Shown one piece after another: positions 40,374 to 54,883 of a DNA stretch of 64,000 bases (position 1 is the first letter of the stretch; the number at the start of each line of letters is the position of its first letter). The position numbers were made by a program, and so were the translations under genes. The notes beneath the pieces are model-generated. The model had not been told where the DNA came from. It did no database searches and was given only the letters and a program-made list of their open reading frames with translations. Origin of the DNA: Siniperca chuatsi (Eukaryota; Chordata; Actinopteri; Centrarchiformes; Sinipercidae); the NCBI RefSeq assembly GCF_020085105.1, contig NC_058047.1, forward strand, positions 19,278,001-19,342,000, in the 5' to 3' direction.

Positions 40374-43300
40374 GTAGGCCCCGTAGGTACAAATCTGAGC
40401 ACGAGCCCCCCAGTCTTTAATTGATGCTGTTGAGGTGTTTGGAGATTACACGGTTGATTCGCTAATTGAGTGATTTCTGAACACGATGGATATATTGGAA
40501 TGACATTTAATGTAGTAATGATTATTGCTCTCATTAAAACACGCGATGAGGATAACAATAACAAATTTAGTGAAACGGCGCAGCTGTTTCAGTCCTGCTA
40601 ATTTGACCAATTAGCAGTTCGGGGTTATTTGAGATTGATAAAAGCCGTCATCTAAAATAATGCTTCTTCCATATGGCTCCTGAAGAGCATCCTTTGATGC
40701 GGCTGTACTGTGTATTTGTGTTGAGAGCCCTGTTTGCAGTTGTGGATTAGGTCTGTTAATTAAACCCAGAGCTCTCTTGGATCCTTGGCCAATTCATAAA
40801 TAACACCAGAATCAAAGTCTCTGTTGCACAAGAAGGCCATGTGAAGTGATGTACAGTATGTTGAATAACTGCCAAGATGTTAACAAGGCATGGCAGCCTG
40901 TAGTTCACGGGAGGACTAGTGTGATGTTGGCCCACTTAGTTAAATGCGGAAAACTTTTGACAGCAAGTTTTGACATTTTCAAATAATATTTTAATAATTA
41001 GATTTTAATTTAGAATTTTCTAGAATTTTTAAAATTCTCTCAGTTTTAGAGCAGTATTAATCTTAAAAACGTCTATATGCTGAAATTGCTCAAAATTCCT
41101 ATTTGAATCTCCTTTGGTGCTTTACAAAAAAGATTGAATAAACTGTGACATGGGCTCATCAGTGAAAGCGAAAACTTTAAAACAATTACATAGATGAAAT
41201 GAGCACTGTCATACAGATAGCATCCAGAGTGGAAACTGGGCTTTGAGTCTGCGTGGAAGCCTCCTCCATCCTGTTTAGACAGAGTGTTGTTGTGAGAGGG
41301 CGGAGGTAATTACAGCCCCATCCTAAATTATGATTAGACGGAACAGACTTTTATATTAGCAATCATCCTTGCAGCAAGAAGAGGATCAGCGGATTTGATT
41401 ATTGTTTCTTCTTGCTAAACACAAACCATATGTCTGCCGAATGTGTCTCAGCATTTATGAGTTCTCTTGGAGCACAGTTGTGCCCTCAGCCCTCCATCCC
41501 CAGCATCCCAGCAGCAGAATGAATCGTCTCATTGTCTTTGCAACGCTTTTGAACTCGCTTCCCATAAATTGTGGGATTGCAAGATGTGTTATGTGTTTGT
41601 GGATTATGTTGTGCAGATTAACATTGAAGCAGACACATACATATGTTTGTTTGGTTCTGACTCTGCGAGGCAATTGAGTGATATTTTAATAATTTCAATA
41701 TCTTATGAATTAAATAGTTTTCAGCCTTCTTTTGGAGTGCAAAAAAACAAAAACATCATCTGCTTCCTTTAGCACATACTTATTTAACTACACACCAAAA
41801 TATATTACACATTCATGATTTGGCAGTAAATCATTTTAACATTATATTTGACTGTAATTTTTCATTAATGAAAAGTGTTATTCAGTTCGACTTGTACTTC
41901 TAATGTTGCTATCTTTACTTTATAAGAATATTCACTGTATTCCAGGAATCTTTCAGTTGTTTTATAGTCTCTTATGGTGAGCGTGGAGTATGAAAGTGAT
42001 CTCAGTACTCATCAGTCTTTTGTATCATGCCTCATTTCAGGCTGATCGTATTACAGACTCCCATTTGGGGACAGAGCTGGAGTTTAAACTGCGTTCTCAA
42101 CCATTACTTTAGATTTATACTGAAAGGAATCTCTGAACAAACACAGACTGTAATATTTATCCTGATGGAAGTGAGACAGTAGAGGAAGAACTTAGCTCAG
42201 ATGAGAGATTTGACCTTTTAACATGTACCCTGTGATTGCAAAATGTGAACGATGTGATAAAATACAGTGCACTGCTTATGTTTCATCTAATCCTCTTTGT
42301 AGGATTTTTTTGGAAGGGAAGCTGTAGTGTACCAGGATGTACTCTGACATATTTGCATTCAGTTCTGCTCTGCCGATTTCCTAATTACTCCCAAAATTGC
42401 AAATCTACGCTGTCTATAAATGTTTGATTATGTCAGTGTGTGCATCCTTGTGTGTTTACAAGTGTATAAATAAGTGAGAGAGAAAGAAAGAAAGATTGAC
42501 AGTGAGTGAGACAGCTTGCGTGTTACAGAGCTGGGGTGGCGTTGTGTCAGTAGACACTCGATACAGACTTGGATTCGATTTTTACGGGCCAGGTATCCTG
42601 AATGAAAAAAGAACTCAGCATTTAGTCAAAACCCTCAGCTGTGCAGCCTCACCATTGCGGTGCCTCTGCATTTTAAGAAATGTTCCCAGCATAAATCCAA
42701 GGAATATTACTCTATATTTTTCTTTACGTCAAGTTGAATGAAGCACAAATCACTTCTGTCACACCTGGTGCGTCGGTTTGGAAACCATGTGTACCGCTCT
42801 TTGTGAGTGGAACAGTGGCTGATCATCCTTACACTGCGAGTCCACTGTGCTATAATTATTGGTGCCCACCAGCAAATATTTTGCTTGCAAAAAAAAAAAA
42901 ACACTTGACCCCTCGTGAAAAAGAATATCAGGTTTGAATGGAGTGTGTACTCTAGCATCATTCGATACTTTACTAAAGTTTCTCCTGGCCGGGACCAAGC
43001 TGCAGAGTCCCTGAGCCTATTTGAGGAAAATGTTTGAGTTAGAGGAGTGTGCTGGAGTCCCACACTCCCTCTCTTAGATAAATGCAGAGGTCTGTTGATT
43101 CAGCCTGTAAAGAGATGAGTAATGGGCTTTTGGATTTAATCATTGTCTGGACTTTTTACATTTCTATGGCTATTGTTGTCTATTGCCAACACACATCGTG
43201 ACATGTTTTCCATAAACTTGTACATACAATATTTATACATACAGTGTGACACAGACATTGTGCCAGCATATGCTGAACACATACACTATGCACACATGCC

Positions 43301-44484
43301 ACACATTGACATACTCACACACATAGGTATATGCACACGCTTTTTAAGTGGCATTGGCACTGATGTTGAATTTCCTCAAAAGGACTTAGTTTCCTGTATT
43401 TTCCCCAGCAGCATTTGTAGACGTCAGGCTGTGGGGCGATAATCTGACTGTTATGAGAAACAACCAACCATTACAGCCTCACTTTGAGCCTCTGCTGTGT
43501 CAAACACTTAATGACAGCTTCCCAGTAGCGTGTGAATAGTTTTGGTTGTGTGTACATAGAGAAGCACATTAAGTGCTTTTGCTGAAGTCACTTATTCTAA
43601 TCAAACTATATGGTTTATTTATTATTATTCTTATTATTGTTGTTTATAGAAAGAGGAGTGAGCTGTTGGAATTCATTTTCTCTGTGAGACAGTAAAAATG
43701 CTGCATGGGATGGATTTCATAGTTACTTTGAAAGCCCAGTAATATTTTCTCATAAAATTCTGATATAGAAGAGTAATTGATAATTTAAATGTTTCATATA
43801 TATGTATATATTGATTATCATCAAATTAATCATAAATATGGGACTCAGCCTAACCTACAAAGGAACTGGTGTTCACATTTAAAATATCTATGTATTCTAA
43901 TGCTGTCTTTGTGTAGTTGTCTATAGAGTTTCATCTGAGTAAATCTTCAGACTAGTGTCACATAAAATGTTTATACAGCTATAACTCTGGGGAAATGATT
44001 GCTTCAGTTGTTTCAAGGAGTTTTGACTTTCTTAAATTACCTTGGACTTCAGGCTTATAATTGCTTTACTTTTGACTTTGATGTATGCACAGATCATATT
44101 ATTTACTCATCTTGGATCACAGTGATTTTTTTTTTTTTTTTGGTTTTGACTTGTGAGCCAGTTGCCATTTGTGACACTGTTATACCCATTTTGTTGAATC
44201 AGGGGTGTGACAGTAGTCTATGTCAGTGATTCAAGAGTTTATTAAATGGTGGCTAAATAGTAAAAAGAGACCAAAGAGATTGTACTAAATCCTTTATCTT
44301 TACAATATGTATCCCTAATGCATGGAATGACCACCAGGGAGAAATGATTGAGCAGGTGACGCAGTGAAAATATTTAGGTAGGAATTTTGACCACAGCTTA
44401 AATTAGGGCCACCATGTAACATTTTTATGATCTTAAATCAGTCCTTGTTTTATCTTCCTATGTAGATTAAGGCTCTGTGGAGTA
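40374..44484. other. Exon-free region, probably a long intron
   Basis: No exon, RNA gene or clear repeat was recognised on either strand. ORFs are short, overlap in several frames and lack splice context. The DNA is A+T-rich with short mononucleotide runs (poly-A at 42887-42900). Confidence 0.5.
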
Positions 44485-44735
44485 AATAAGAGCATTATAA
44501 TGATGTCCTCCCACGGGCGACTATTGAATCAGTAAATCATTATGGGGTCATAGTCTGGTTTGGCAATCTGTGAAATAAACATTTCCAGAGCAGTCCAGAA
44601 TTTGATAAGAAGACCAGGGAAAATCAAAGGTCTTGCCTGCCTCCAATATCTTTACAGGAGATATTTGAAGAAGAAGCTAGCCAATTTGGGTGACCCTAAT
44701 CATGCCCTTTACAAAGAATACAAGCTTTTGCCATA
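44485..44735 (+). mobile_element. Non-LTR retrotransposon fragment (C-terminal end of ORF2)
   Basis: In the plus strand, with stops and frame changes, the translation TIESVNHYGVIVWFGNL, then SLQEIFEEEAS, then DPNHALYKEYKLLP matches the conserved tail of fish LINE ORF2 proteins (a ...ITYGSIVWYGNL... motif followed by ...SLQDIFE... and ...HPLY.E..LLPSG). The A+T-rich sequence to about 44.99 kb may be its 3' UTR. The family (L2-, Rex1- or RTE-like) cannot be settled from this piece. Confidence 0.65.
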
Positions 44736-44992
44736 GACAGTATAGGTTTACATTAAGCATAAATGTTCTTTAGTGCAACAGTAAAAAGAGGGTTAATAAT
44801 GTTTAATATTGTATCCAGTTGAGATATTAAATTGGCTTAAAGTTGTTATTCTATCCATTGCAATGTTGCACATTGCATTTTTTTAAATATTTAAAATACC
44901 TTTTGTGTTTTCATGTGTATATATTGCATACAGTATGCCATTGTATTGTTTCTTTTTTTATATTGTGGAAGTGTATGTAACATGTTCTAGGC

Positions 44993-45022
44993 TGTGTGTG
45001 TGTGTCTGTGTGTGTGTGTGTG
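44993..45022. repeat. (TG)n microsatellite
   Basis: TG repeat with one interruption. Confidence 0.9.
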
Positions 45023-45099
45023 AGAATGGAACAGCAACCTTAATGCTCAGACCAAATCTTTTCGTCTTTCTTAAAAATTTTAATTCTTGTATTGTACTC

Positions 45100-48000
45100 T
45101 AGCAAAGCTGAAAATCAATTATTGCTGATATCCAAATCCTCAGATACACAAACATCTAAAAATGTTGGTTTTGTGCCACTTTCACATTCACATTTGTCCC
45201 TGTTATAACAATATAATCATTCCTTTCTCATCCTGAAGCAAATATTATTTTTTTCCTTGCTAAATTGTTAGCAAAACACTGAATCCCTGCCACCTTTGTT
45301 GATCTTTTCTCTGTGGAAAAGAGAACATGTTAGATTGAGCACCAAAATATCTATTTATTAAGTACAGTTTAGGTTTGACAGAGTAACTGAGGATCTAAAC
45401 ATCACTGTCGGCCAATATACCAAAAGGTTGTAGCAGCGGGCAAGGTTATAGCAGATATTCCTCCCAGATGTTGTGAAAGACTGATGAACCCTCAGAGGAA
45501 ACATTTTGCCGTCACTGCTGCTAAAAGAGATCTGACCTTTTATTGAACTTGTGGTTCGCTTAGTTTCACGGCCGAGGTTAACCAAGATTTTTTTTTTTAC
45601 CGAATTGTGAAAAGATTATATAGACGGTGTAAGATTATATATAAATTATATATATATAGAAAGATTATATAGTACATTTTTTGGCATTACTAACAAACAG
45701 TCAGACATGCTCTCTTTCTGCATTTGTGCCTCTAAATCGTGTGGAACTATAGTTGTATAATGTATATCAAAGCAGTACAGTGATAGTAACATTCTTTTCA
45801 CAAGTTTTCTCACCAGTCAGTACATTCCCATAAGCCAAAGAGAGCGCCTCAGCCCACGTCTTTGCGTCTTGTATGAGCTCAGCAGTGAGTTATGGGCAAA
45901 TGTGAGGGTGCTGCCTGGGAAGGGTGTTGCAGGGTGTAATGTTTGCAGCATGTTCCACTGATTCATAAAGTTGAGGCCCGGTGATGATTCTGCAGCGGTA
46001 TTCCCATAAACCTCTGTCTGGCTGAGAAGCTGACGAGGGAATGCTGGGTAATGGAATGAGGGCGCTTCCTGAGTCACAGCCACTAGAGAGGGAGAGTGAG
46101 AGAACATCCCTGGTCTGGCATCTGCTTGGCTGAATCACCTCAATCAAACTTGGCCAGGAGTACACATGACGTCTGTGGAAACAGGAGATAAGTGGCAGAG
46201 GAAGAGATGAGTGTTGCATCAACTTGACTGAGGTTGGATTCAAAGAGAGAGAAGGAGCTTTATGGGAGGTTGTGACTCTTTCTTCTGATTAGTCCTCTGA
46301 AGTTGCAAAATGAGCATGTGCAGAACCCACAAATAAACGACAGAATTTTAGCACTGCTGCCTCTCCGTTGTCCTTTTCCTTCTTCATAGTCAGTGTTAGT
46401 CAGGTCAAATGTTCTCATTCTTATGTGACCAGTGTGGTATGACTATGGCATCTCACTGCAACCAAAGGCATTCTGACTTTCATTCTGCCAATGAATCCAA
46501 CCAGTCACACAGTAAAAATATGATCTGGTTTGAGTAAGTGTTGAAATATCACTGGAATACCAGAAGAAATGTGCTCTGGGCCTCAGTTTAATCAAGAGAA
46601 AGCTGCAGAGTTGGCTCAGATATGTCATCATAAAAATGTATTTTTAGCCTTAACCTTGCCTTGAGAAGTACTCACAAAGTTTCACACACTACACTTTCAC
46701 TGATGAGGGGAATTAGCTGCCAGGTCTTGTGAATTAGACCAGATTTGTTTTACCTTAACTATTTGGAGCAAAAGATAAAGATACTTCTCTACTTCTCTGA
46801 TTCTTTTCGCCTGGACAGACATGCCACAGCTCACCACACGTCTATAGAGTCTGTATTACTCATGCATTTTCAGACAGCAGCGACTCCTCTTGCAGACCTT
46901 TCTGTGTATGACTTAGCACACGGGTGGGTTTTTGATTTACATCTCGGCTGCGCCACTTGCTGTTCTTGGCTCGATGCTGCTGTGTTTCATCAAAGAAAAA
47001 TCCGCTCCACTCTGACTGTGGCAGTTAAGACGGCCGTCCGCCGCTGTGCTGCCTCTGCCAGAGCGGGGCAGAGAGCTGACTGGGCCCTCGCAGCTGTCAG
47101 CTGGAGAGACAGACAGAGAGAGAGATGGCAGGAGAGAGATGTGGCCATTAGGATCAGGGCTTCACTGACCTCCCTAAACAAGCTGCACGAACACAGATTG
47201 TTTGAATGTGAAAGGGCAATTTTGGACATCTGAGTCAATCATGAGGAGGCTCCCATTTCATCTTTTCCACCAGAGAGTATACTACTACTGCATCAGCAGT
47301 TTATCTCAACTGTGAGTAACATTCACAGCACGTAATAGTTACTAAGTGTGCATCAGAGCTTTGTAAACAGATCATCATTTAAAACTGCTACAGCAACAGT
47401 TTCAAATGCTCGAATGCTCAGGCTCAACGTGTTTAAATGGTGTCTGAAATGGGCCTTTTTTTACAAGGCTGGGCATGTTGGAGATTAATCAACCAGCCAA
47501 TCAAACATTGGCTTCAACTGAGTGGTCAAAAACAAATGGGCAAACATGATGCGAACCAAGGCTGTTTTTAATGCCTTCATTAGAGCGGAGGAGAAAGCAG
47601 CCAGAAAGCTTGAGTTTTATCCTCTCTCTTGTTCTCTCTCCGTCTCTGCCAGGAAGCTGCCATGGGGCAGTGCCCAGTCAGCTCACTGCACCATTGGCTG
47701 GCTCTGCCCCAGAGGACTATGAAAGACATTATAAAGTCTAATAGTGCAGTTTATATACTTTATTAGTGCTTGTTAATAGAAGCCCAGCATTCTGGAAGAG
47801 TTACTTATTCTATAGTCACGTGCAGCGAATCCAGCTCCTGCGCTGTATTAACTTGCTCACCAGGACTAATAAGTGCACAAAGGAACGACAGAATAAAGGT
47901 TGCTTAGAGAAAAAGTACAGTAAAATGATTTGGGTTGACATCAATCACAAACCCTAAGCGTGACAACTTGCACTCCTGTATTCTGCTGATTTGGACTCAG

Positions 48001-51000
48001 ATGTTCATATGTGCATTATGTCTTGGCAGATATAGATCTGTACACATTATTGTCCTAGATAGAGAGCCAAGTTTCATCATACAGCATCAATATCTATTGA
48101 ATTATTCTTTCAATGATATATTTTAAAGCACTGGCTAGCACATCTTTGAGTCAAAATGTATTATAGCTTATGTATTATGAAGTCAAGACCTCTAAGGTTC
48201 CATCAGTGCAGGGAGTGATATCATCCTGTTCATCCAATGTCAGCACACAGGCAGCATTGTAGCACAGGTGGACTGGTGTTTTGTCAAAATGGTTCTTTTT
48301 AGTAGCAAATCTGGACAGCACAGTGCTACATGATGAGAGGAAGTGGAGGATTTTGGGAAAGTGAGGCTGGTGCCATGTTCAGGTTAATGCTTGTAAGTCC
48401 AAGTTGCAGGGAGCTGGGAGCCTCGCCAGGCTGACTCTGGATGTTAATAAAGTTTAGAGGCTCTATGCCAGCACTGTGATCTGTAATGCTTAGGGTTATT
48501 TTTACAGACTTTTTACAGACAATTATATTTGAAACTGGGAAGGCTGTTTTTCAGTGGGCTAATATCAGAGCAAGGAGATAAAGTATGTGATAAGAAGATG
48601 CAATTTCCCATGATGTTATGCTGTGGAGTGAGTTTTTTTCATTGTGTGGGAATATCTTTTGTATGAGAACTCCCCATGCAGTACTGACACAGCAAACAAG
48701 ACAATAGTACTTTTGACTTGTATTATTTTACTATTTACTGCTATTTTTTTTTTCTTCCAAGAATGCTCAGTTTCATCATAGCCACACACCCTAACACCTG
48801 GTGGTTGTCCAACTACAACCACAGACAGATGGAGGTTGAGTGCCTAAAGGGCGCTTTGACAACAAAGGGGAGAGTGAGCAGTGTTGATTCAAATTCCCTG
48901 TCCATTTTCTCTGCTAATCCAGGGATTGTCTATTTATTCTGTCTGTCACATGTCAATGTCTTTGTGTAATCATCTTTGACAGACAGGTTGCCGAACAGGG
49001 AGTTGAAGGAATCTAAGATGACATTGGCTTGTAGTTGCTGTACTGATGTTGCTGCCTACCAGAGATGTCTGCTTGATTTCACTCTCTGGAACTGAAAACC
49101 ACATCTCACAGATGAGCTGGTTGCTCTGTCCAGAAGTTTCCACTGGAAGCAGTAGATACATCTGTTATCTGGCTCCAGTAGTATCTGTCTACTTCTTCTG
49201 CTTAGATTCTCTACATCAAATTTCATTTGAAAAAAAGCTGTGTAGTTTTCATTTGGCAGGGTTTTCCTGTAATCCTAAATGAGGAAACAGTTTTGTTGAA
49301 GAAAATCAGTTCTGTTCTTCTTTTGATTTACTGTTTCCAGGATTAAATGTAGGACCCCTTTTTCTCCATTTGAACTAAGGCTCATATGAGCTGTGCAATA
49401 AGTGTGTTAAATGGATCCATATTACGCTGAGTAATAGCCTCAGTATGCACTCTTCATTAACTAACATTCCCCCCAAGACGCAGAAATCGGCTTCTATAAT
49501 ACACTGCTTAACACAAACATCATGTTGCATACTTCTCTTATGGGGCTCGTTGCTGGTAGTTTAGTAGTGAGCAGGTTTGGAAAGTATGTGTATTTTCTGT
49601 GTGTGTGTGCTAATGTTTGGGTCAAAGTGGAGGACAAGATGCACACATTCATGAACTTTGAACATGAAAACCTTGAAAAGTTAATAAAAGATACACACAC
49701 TTTTTGCCAGCTAATTAGAGCAGAGGTCCAACAGAAAAGTCTAGTGAAGAGGTTAATAAAATGTTATTGTTTTTAGCTTTTTTGGCTTGAGAATAAAATC
49801 TGTTGCAACACTGGTCAGCCACTTGTTGCATGTTTCCAAAACGGGACACGCAACTTTGTTTTTTGAAAGAAATCTCAGTATTTGTCAAAGTAACTCCTGA
49901 GCCACTGATATTTTTCAACGACTGAATCAATCACCAGCGAGAAATTATGGTCATTTAATGCTTTGGGACAGTTGAAGACATACTTAATATCTGTGTGTGT
50001 TTGTGCATTAATGCATTTGCACACTGTAAGTATTTGTGCGTTTGTGGGTGTATACATGTAGATGTCTGTTTTTATCAATATATGAAATGTTTGCTTTGGA
50101 TCGCCACCTGTTGGACTTTCCAAAACTTGATTTCTTTCATATTTAATAAAGGTGGTGGGAAGGTTATGTTAAAAAATGGAAGTTAAAAGATTTGAGCCTA
50201 ATGGGAACCAGCGCATAGCTGTCCTAGCTGGCTTGACATTTACAGCCGTTTCCCCCAGCTCAGTGTTCAACCTTTACAACGAAGCCAAAACCCATCAAGA
50301 GGAGCTTCACTCACCTTAAAACTGATATGCTGAGATTCTTGGATCCTCACAGACAAGACACATGGGTTCACACGGCTTCAGTAACCAATAAACCTTCCTG
50401 TAGCAGGAAATGTCTCTTATATATCACCAGGAGTTTTTGACAAGAATATTTAGGATGAGTACCTGGCTTTCTCCCCATTATGTCCTCACTGAAGTTGAGT
50501 CACAGATTTAGTGGACAGATATAGGGAGTAGAGGAGAGCAAGATTTCGCTCTTCTCTCCTTTCTGTTTATCTAACTTTTGCCCTTAAAAAGTCAGCTCAC
50601 AGCACATGTTGACTAATACCGATAAAAAGCCTAATCAGGCACTTTTAGCTCGTATCGACAGTGATCTAATAGGCATGTGTTTGAAATGTTGAAATTAATT
50701 AGGCAGCGTCAGAGCCGTGACAGCCAGGTGCTGAGCACTTGGCCCAGCGTACCAGAGCCTCAGCCAATTGGAAAATGCTTTGCAGAATTTATCTGCACCC
50801 TTCTCCCTTGACAAATTATTTTATTGTTCCCACACAGTTGGTTTTCATTTAGTCTTTTGGCTAATGATAGGCTGAGAGCATGTGGGCCATTGTTATTCCT
50901 TTATTCAGCGTAGATACTCTGACTGGAAGTGTTCACATCTGATAGTACACTCCCATGCAATAGAAACCAACCAAAACATGACACACAGAAGGTATGCAAA

Positions 51001-54000
51001 TGTGGCAGATGGTCTGCAGAGTAGGAAACTTTAACATATAATGTAGGAAGGACAATCTTGATATGCTTATTACTTTGTGGTATATGCTCTAAGTGCCTCT
51101 GTGGCATGACTTTGGTGACTGTCTGACAAACAGGGTAAGGCTGCCTCCTGAAGGGACAACTTCTGTACAATCTCCCCTCAGCGAACTCCAAAACCTTTAA
51201 TCACATTATTCAGTGTGTCTCATGTACCCGGACTAGTAAATATGCTGTGTGAGAGCTGCAGATGGGAGAGATAGGGTGAAACTCGCCTCACGTCCGAGCC
51301 CTGCACTCTGCCTGACCTGAGCTCAGTACATCAGGACTAGGCCGTTAATCTTTAACAAATGCTGGGAGTCTCCATGACCGGGCCCTTGCTGAGATGGCTT
51401 AGTCAAAACAGCCCTGCTGCTCCTGAACACAACTTCAGCCTCTAGCTTAATTCAGACGCTGATTAACTAACAAATACCTGCTGCTTGTTCCACAGCATTA
51501 CACAGTCCGGTGCGTTCTGCAGCGCTCCATGGAGTTTGACAGTGTGTTAGCTGTCCTGAAGAGGAACACACAGGCCTACTGTGTTACAGGCTTTTTGGGA
51601 TTTGTTGGCATAATGATGCAGGACATGTTAAGTGACCAAATGCATAGAATTACTGCACTGAATGAAGAGAGCTTTATTGTTTAATCGGTCATATCTTTCA
51701 GGGTTTTTTTTTTGTCTGAGCTGGAAAACCCCATGCTGTAAGCATTTGTTACACTCAGACTGTGATTTACATTTAATAAAATGTAATGAAATAAATCATC
51801 AAAGTACAAGCAAGTACCAATTCACACTGATAACCATAAAACAAACAGCCAAGATTTTGACTGCCTGGTTTTGAATTTAATGATTTTGAGATGATAGTTG
51901 GTTTGGTAACAAAGTTGCATCATCACAGCGTCTCCTGCCAACTAACTTCACCGGTAAAAGCAAAAATGATACTGGTAGAAGTGGAAGATGGGCATTTTGT
52001 CCGGTTTCAAATTTCATTGATGTCCCATTCTTAATCGCCCTTTGAAAAAAAAGCCCTTTGGTTTTATTGCTCATTAAAACACATTTCCCATTCCACCTGA
52101 TTCCAACAGTACCGCCAGAACGTATCAGACATGACTCTGTCTGGTCTTCTCATACACTGTTACCTTCAATGTGGGCCTAGCCACATTTTCTGATCGCTTT
52201 GGGCTTCAAACAAACACAATGCAGTTCAGGCCTCTTGCCAGACTCAGGCACGGAGTCGGACTTTGTACATGGAACAGTTGGCACGCCTGACATGTTGAAT
52301 TAAGCATCACCACTTGTACTGTAACTCGTCGTCTTTGAGAAATATCTGAATGTTCCAAGTATGTTAAGTATTTCAAATGACATTGATGCAGAATATATTG
52401 TGAAATGTAAAAGTATGTAAGGTTTTGGCAGTTACTATACTAGTTACTATAAGTGATGAATAATTCAAGTTTATTTTTGAGTTATTTTTATGCATCTGTG
52501 GTGCTTTGATTAGCTTGGTATTTATATCTGATTGGGCATAAATGGCAGTATTTGTTTTTTTTATTATTTGTAAATTTTTGAGAACGATTTGATACACTGG
52601 GAACAATAAATCTTCCACAATTTTTGCAAAACACAGTCATTATTGTTCTAAAGAATGCTGCTTTTTATTCCAACTAGAAAAAAAGGAAGTTTAACAGTAA
52701 CTATAAACTGAATAGAATGAAGTTTTAAAAAATGAAGCTTAGTAAGGATGAACTTTCATTTGAAGGCTAGAGAAGGCTGCAGTTAAAGAAATATTTAATG
52801 TATAGCCCCTAAAACTGCAATTCAACAAAGGTCAACAGGACTTGTTAGTCATGTCCTTGATAGCTTTAGCTGTAAATGTAAATGCGCAGTTTACCACAGT
52901 GGCCACTTTTACAGGGCCAGACCTGTCATTTGACACGAAAATATGGCCAATCTAGGCCACTGTAAAGATGCCAGTCTTCTACAAGCCTCAAGAGCTCTGA
53001 GCCATGAAGGAGTGCAGCGAGAGAGGGAAAGCATCAGTATACAGTATGTACACTGCAGCCTGCCAAAGTACACTAATTTAACAGCACAAAAAGACTTGCA
53101 CTGAGAACCCGCATGTTTATGTTAGGGATGATGTAAAATGGCCAGAATTCATATTTCACATCAAATTTCTCTTTTAAGATGGCTTCTCTCAATTTTTACG
53201 TGCAAGGAAACAAACATTTGCATTTCAAAGTTCTTCAAATAAAAATAAATGAAAAGCAAACCCTTTTATGGGTTTGGAGACTATATTGGAAAACAGGTCA
53301 GTGGCAAAATGAATATTTTTTATGGTTCGTAAAAGAGCTTCACAATGAATGCCAGATTATGTGAAAGGCTTGACACATGGTACAGGCCAGAGCCCTTCGA
53401 GGTTCCCTCTTTATTCAGCCCCTTACACTTTTGGGCCAAGAGCAGCCAAACAACACACATGGCAGAGGCCAAGATGATGATGAAGAATGATTTCTTTATT
53501 TCTGGTCATTATCGTCTGATTAGACTCCTTCTCACCACTGACCCATCCAAAAATCTATCAACTAACAACCTTCTCTTTTTCCTTTTGGGTTTATCACACT
53601 CTGGTTGATCGACTCAGTACTCAGAGCCTTTCCTGTTTGCTTGGTAGAATCGAACCGGGGACGTTGCAATCATGCATTTATGTGCATACATTATGATTTA
53701 ATATGAACAAATGTAGTTTTACTAAGTTAAGTTGTCATTGGATGTATCATACTGTATGTTACATTAGGAAGTGGACTAACTTCAACTATGTGATACACTG
53801 TATACACAAATACTGTATACATAAATATATGTCAACTACATCAAATTTAAATATGTCATAAGATATGTATGTACGCATATTTTCCCCCGACATTATTATG
53901 GTCACTAATAGAGACTTCATGTAGTTTTGTATAATGACATGTACATGTCATATACAACACATATTTTGGGACCTAAACTATGTACAAAGAAAAGTATAAG

Positions 54001-54840
54001 TAGGTTCTGTGGGAACCTAGTTTATTTTCAATGCAAGCTCACCTTAGATGACAGTCTTGGTCTACAGATGACAGATGATGTGTATTGTCTTTTGTTGACA
54101 GTTTGCACCGTGTGTCTTTGTCCCATATGTGTCAGGATACACTGTAAAACTATGAGTTCTTGTTAAAGCACCAAATTCAATCATACTAATCCCCGTGTAT
54201 GCACTGTTCTCAGTTATTGTGATGTTACTGAAGGTGCAGGGGCTGGCCCACTCTGAAATAGTTTCACCTCTGAGACAAAATTCATGTCTTACTTTGGCCA
54301 TAACCATCGGCTGACTCACATGGTGAAGGGACGCAGCGAGAGCAGAAATCATAATAAAAGGAATCTTATTACAGCCATTAAACAAGCGAAGGGAAAACAC
54401 AGGAGGGCTTTAATGCCTGGACATCTAAAATGCTTACGCAGTGAGAATATATTTGCTCATAAAGCTCTTTGATGGTGGCCCTGTCCATTATAAAACACTG
54501 CGCTGCAGTCTGTGTAAATAGCTGTGTATTGACCTCCCACCACACAAGATTGAATGTGTTTCCATAGGTGTCACTTGGTACCATTTTGGGTTTTTACAGG
54601 CCCCACTGTGCCTTAGTCCCTGTAACCGCGGGGGTGCAGGAGTCATGCCATCACTGCTCAAACAGTGGGCCCTTCCTGAGGTCTTAGAGAGATGAGAGGT
54701 TGACTATGAACTGCAGCCCCCTCCTCCTCATCCTCCTCACAGCAGCATCATGGAGCTCTGTTTGATGTGGAGTGATATATAATGTCTGGTGGACTGTCCA
54801 TCTCAAGTTACCTAGAGTGCATGTTCCTGTCTATGTGTGA
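45100..54840. other. Exon-free region, probably intron or regulatory DNA
   Basis: I see no supported gene. The longest open frame in the distal part (46745-47233, plus, 162 codons) is unusual in length but has no recognisable motif. Its C-terminal part is Arg/Ala-rich because the DNA there is GC-richer. Non-repetitive blocks such as 50680-50850 and 51340-51480 might be conserved non-coding elements, which cannot be judged without a comparison genome. Confidence 0.45.

Positions 54841-54842
<2 letters not shown>

Positions 54843-54881
<39 letters not shown>
54843..54881. repeat. (TG)n microsatellite
   Basis: About 19 uninterrupted TG units. Confidence 0.95.

Positions 54882-54883
<2 letters not shown>

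Noticed and set aside
54062..54584. Several overlapping minus-strand frames of 68-112 codons.
   Set aside because: They have no splice context or motifs and overlap open frames on the other strand.
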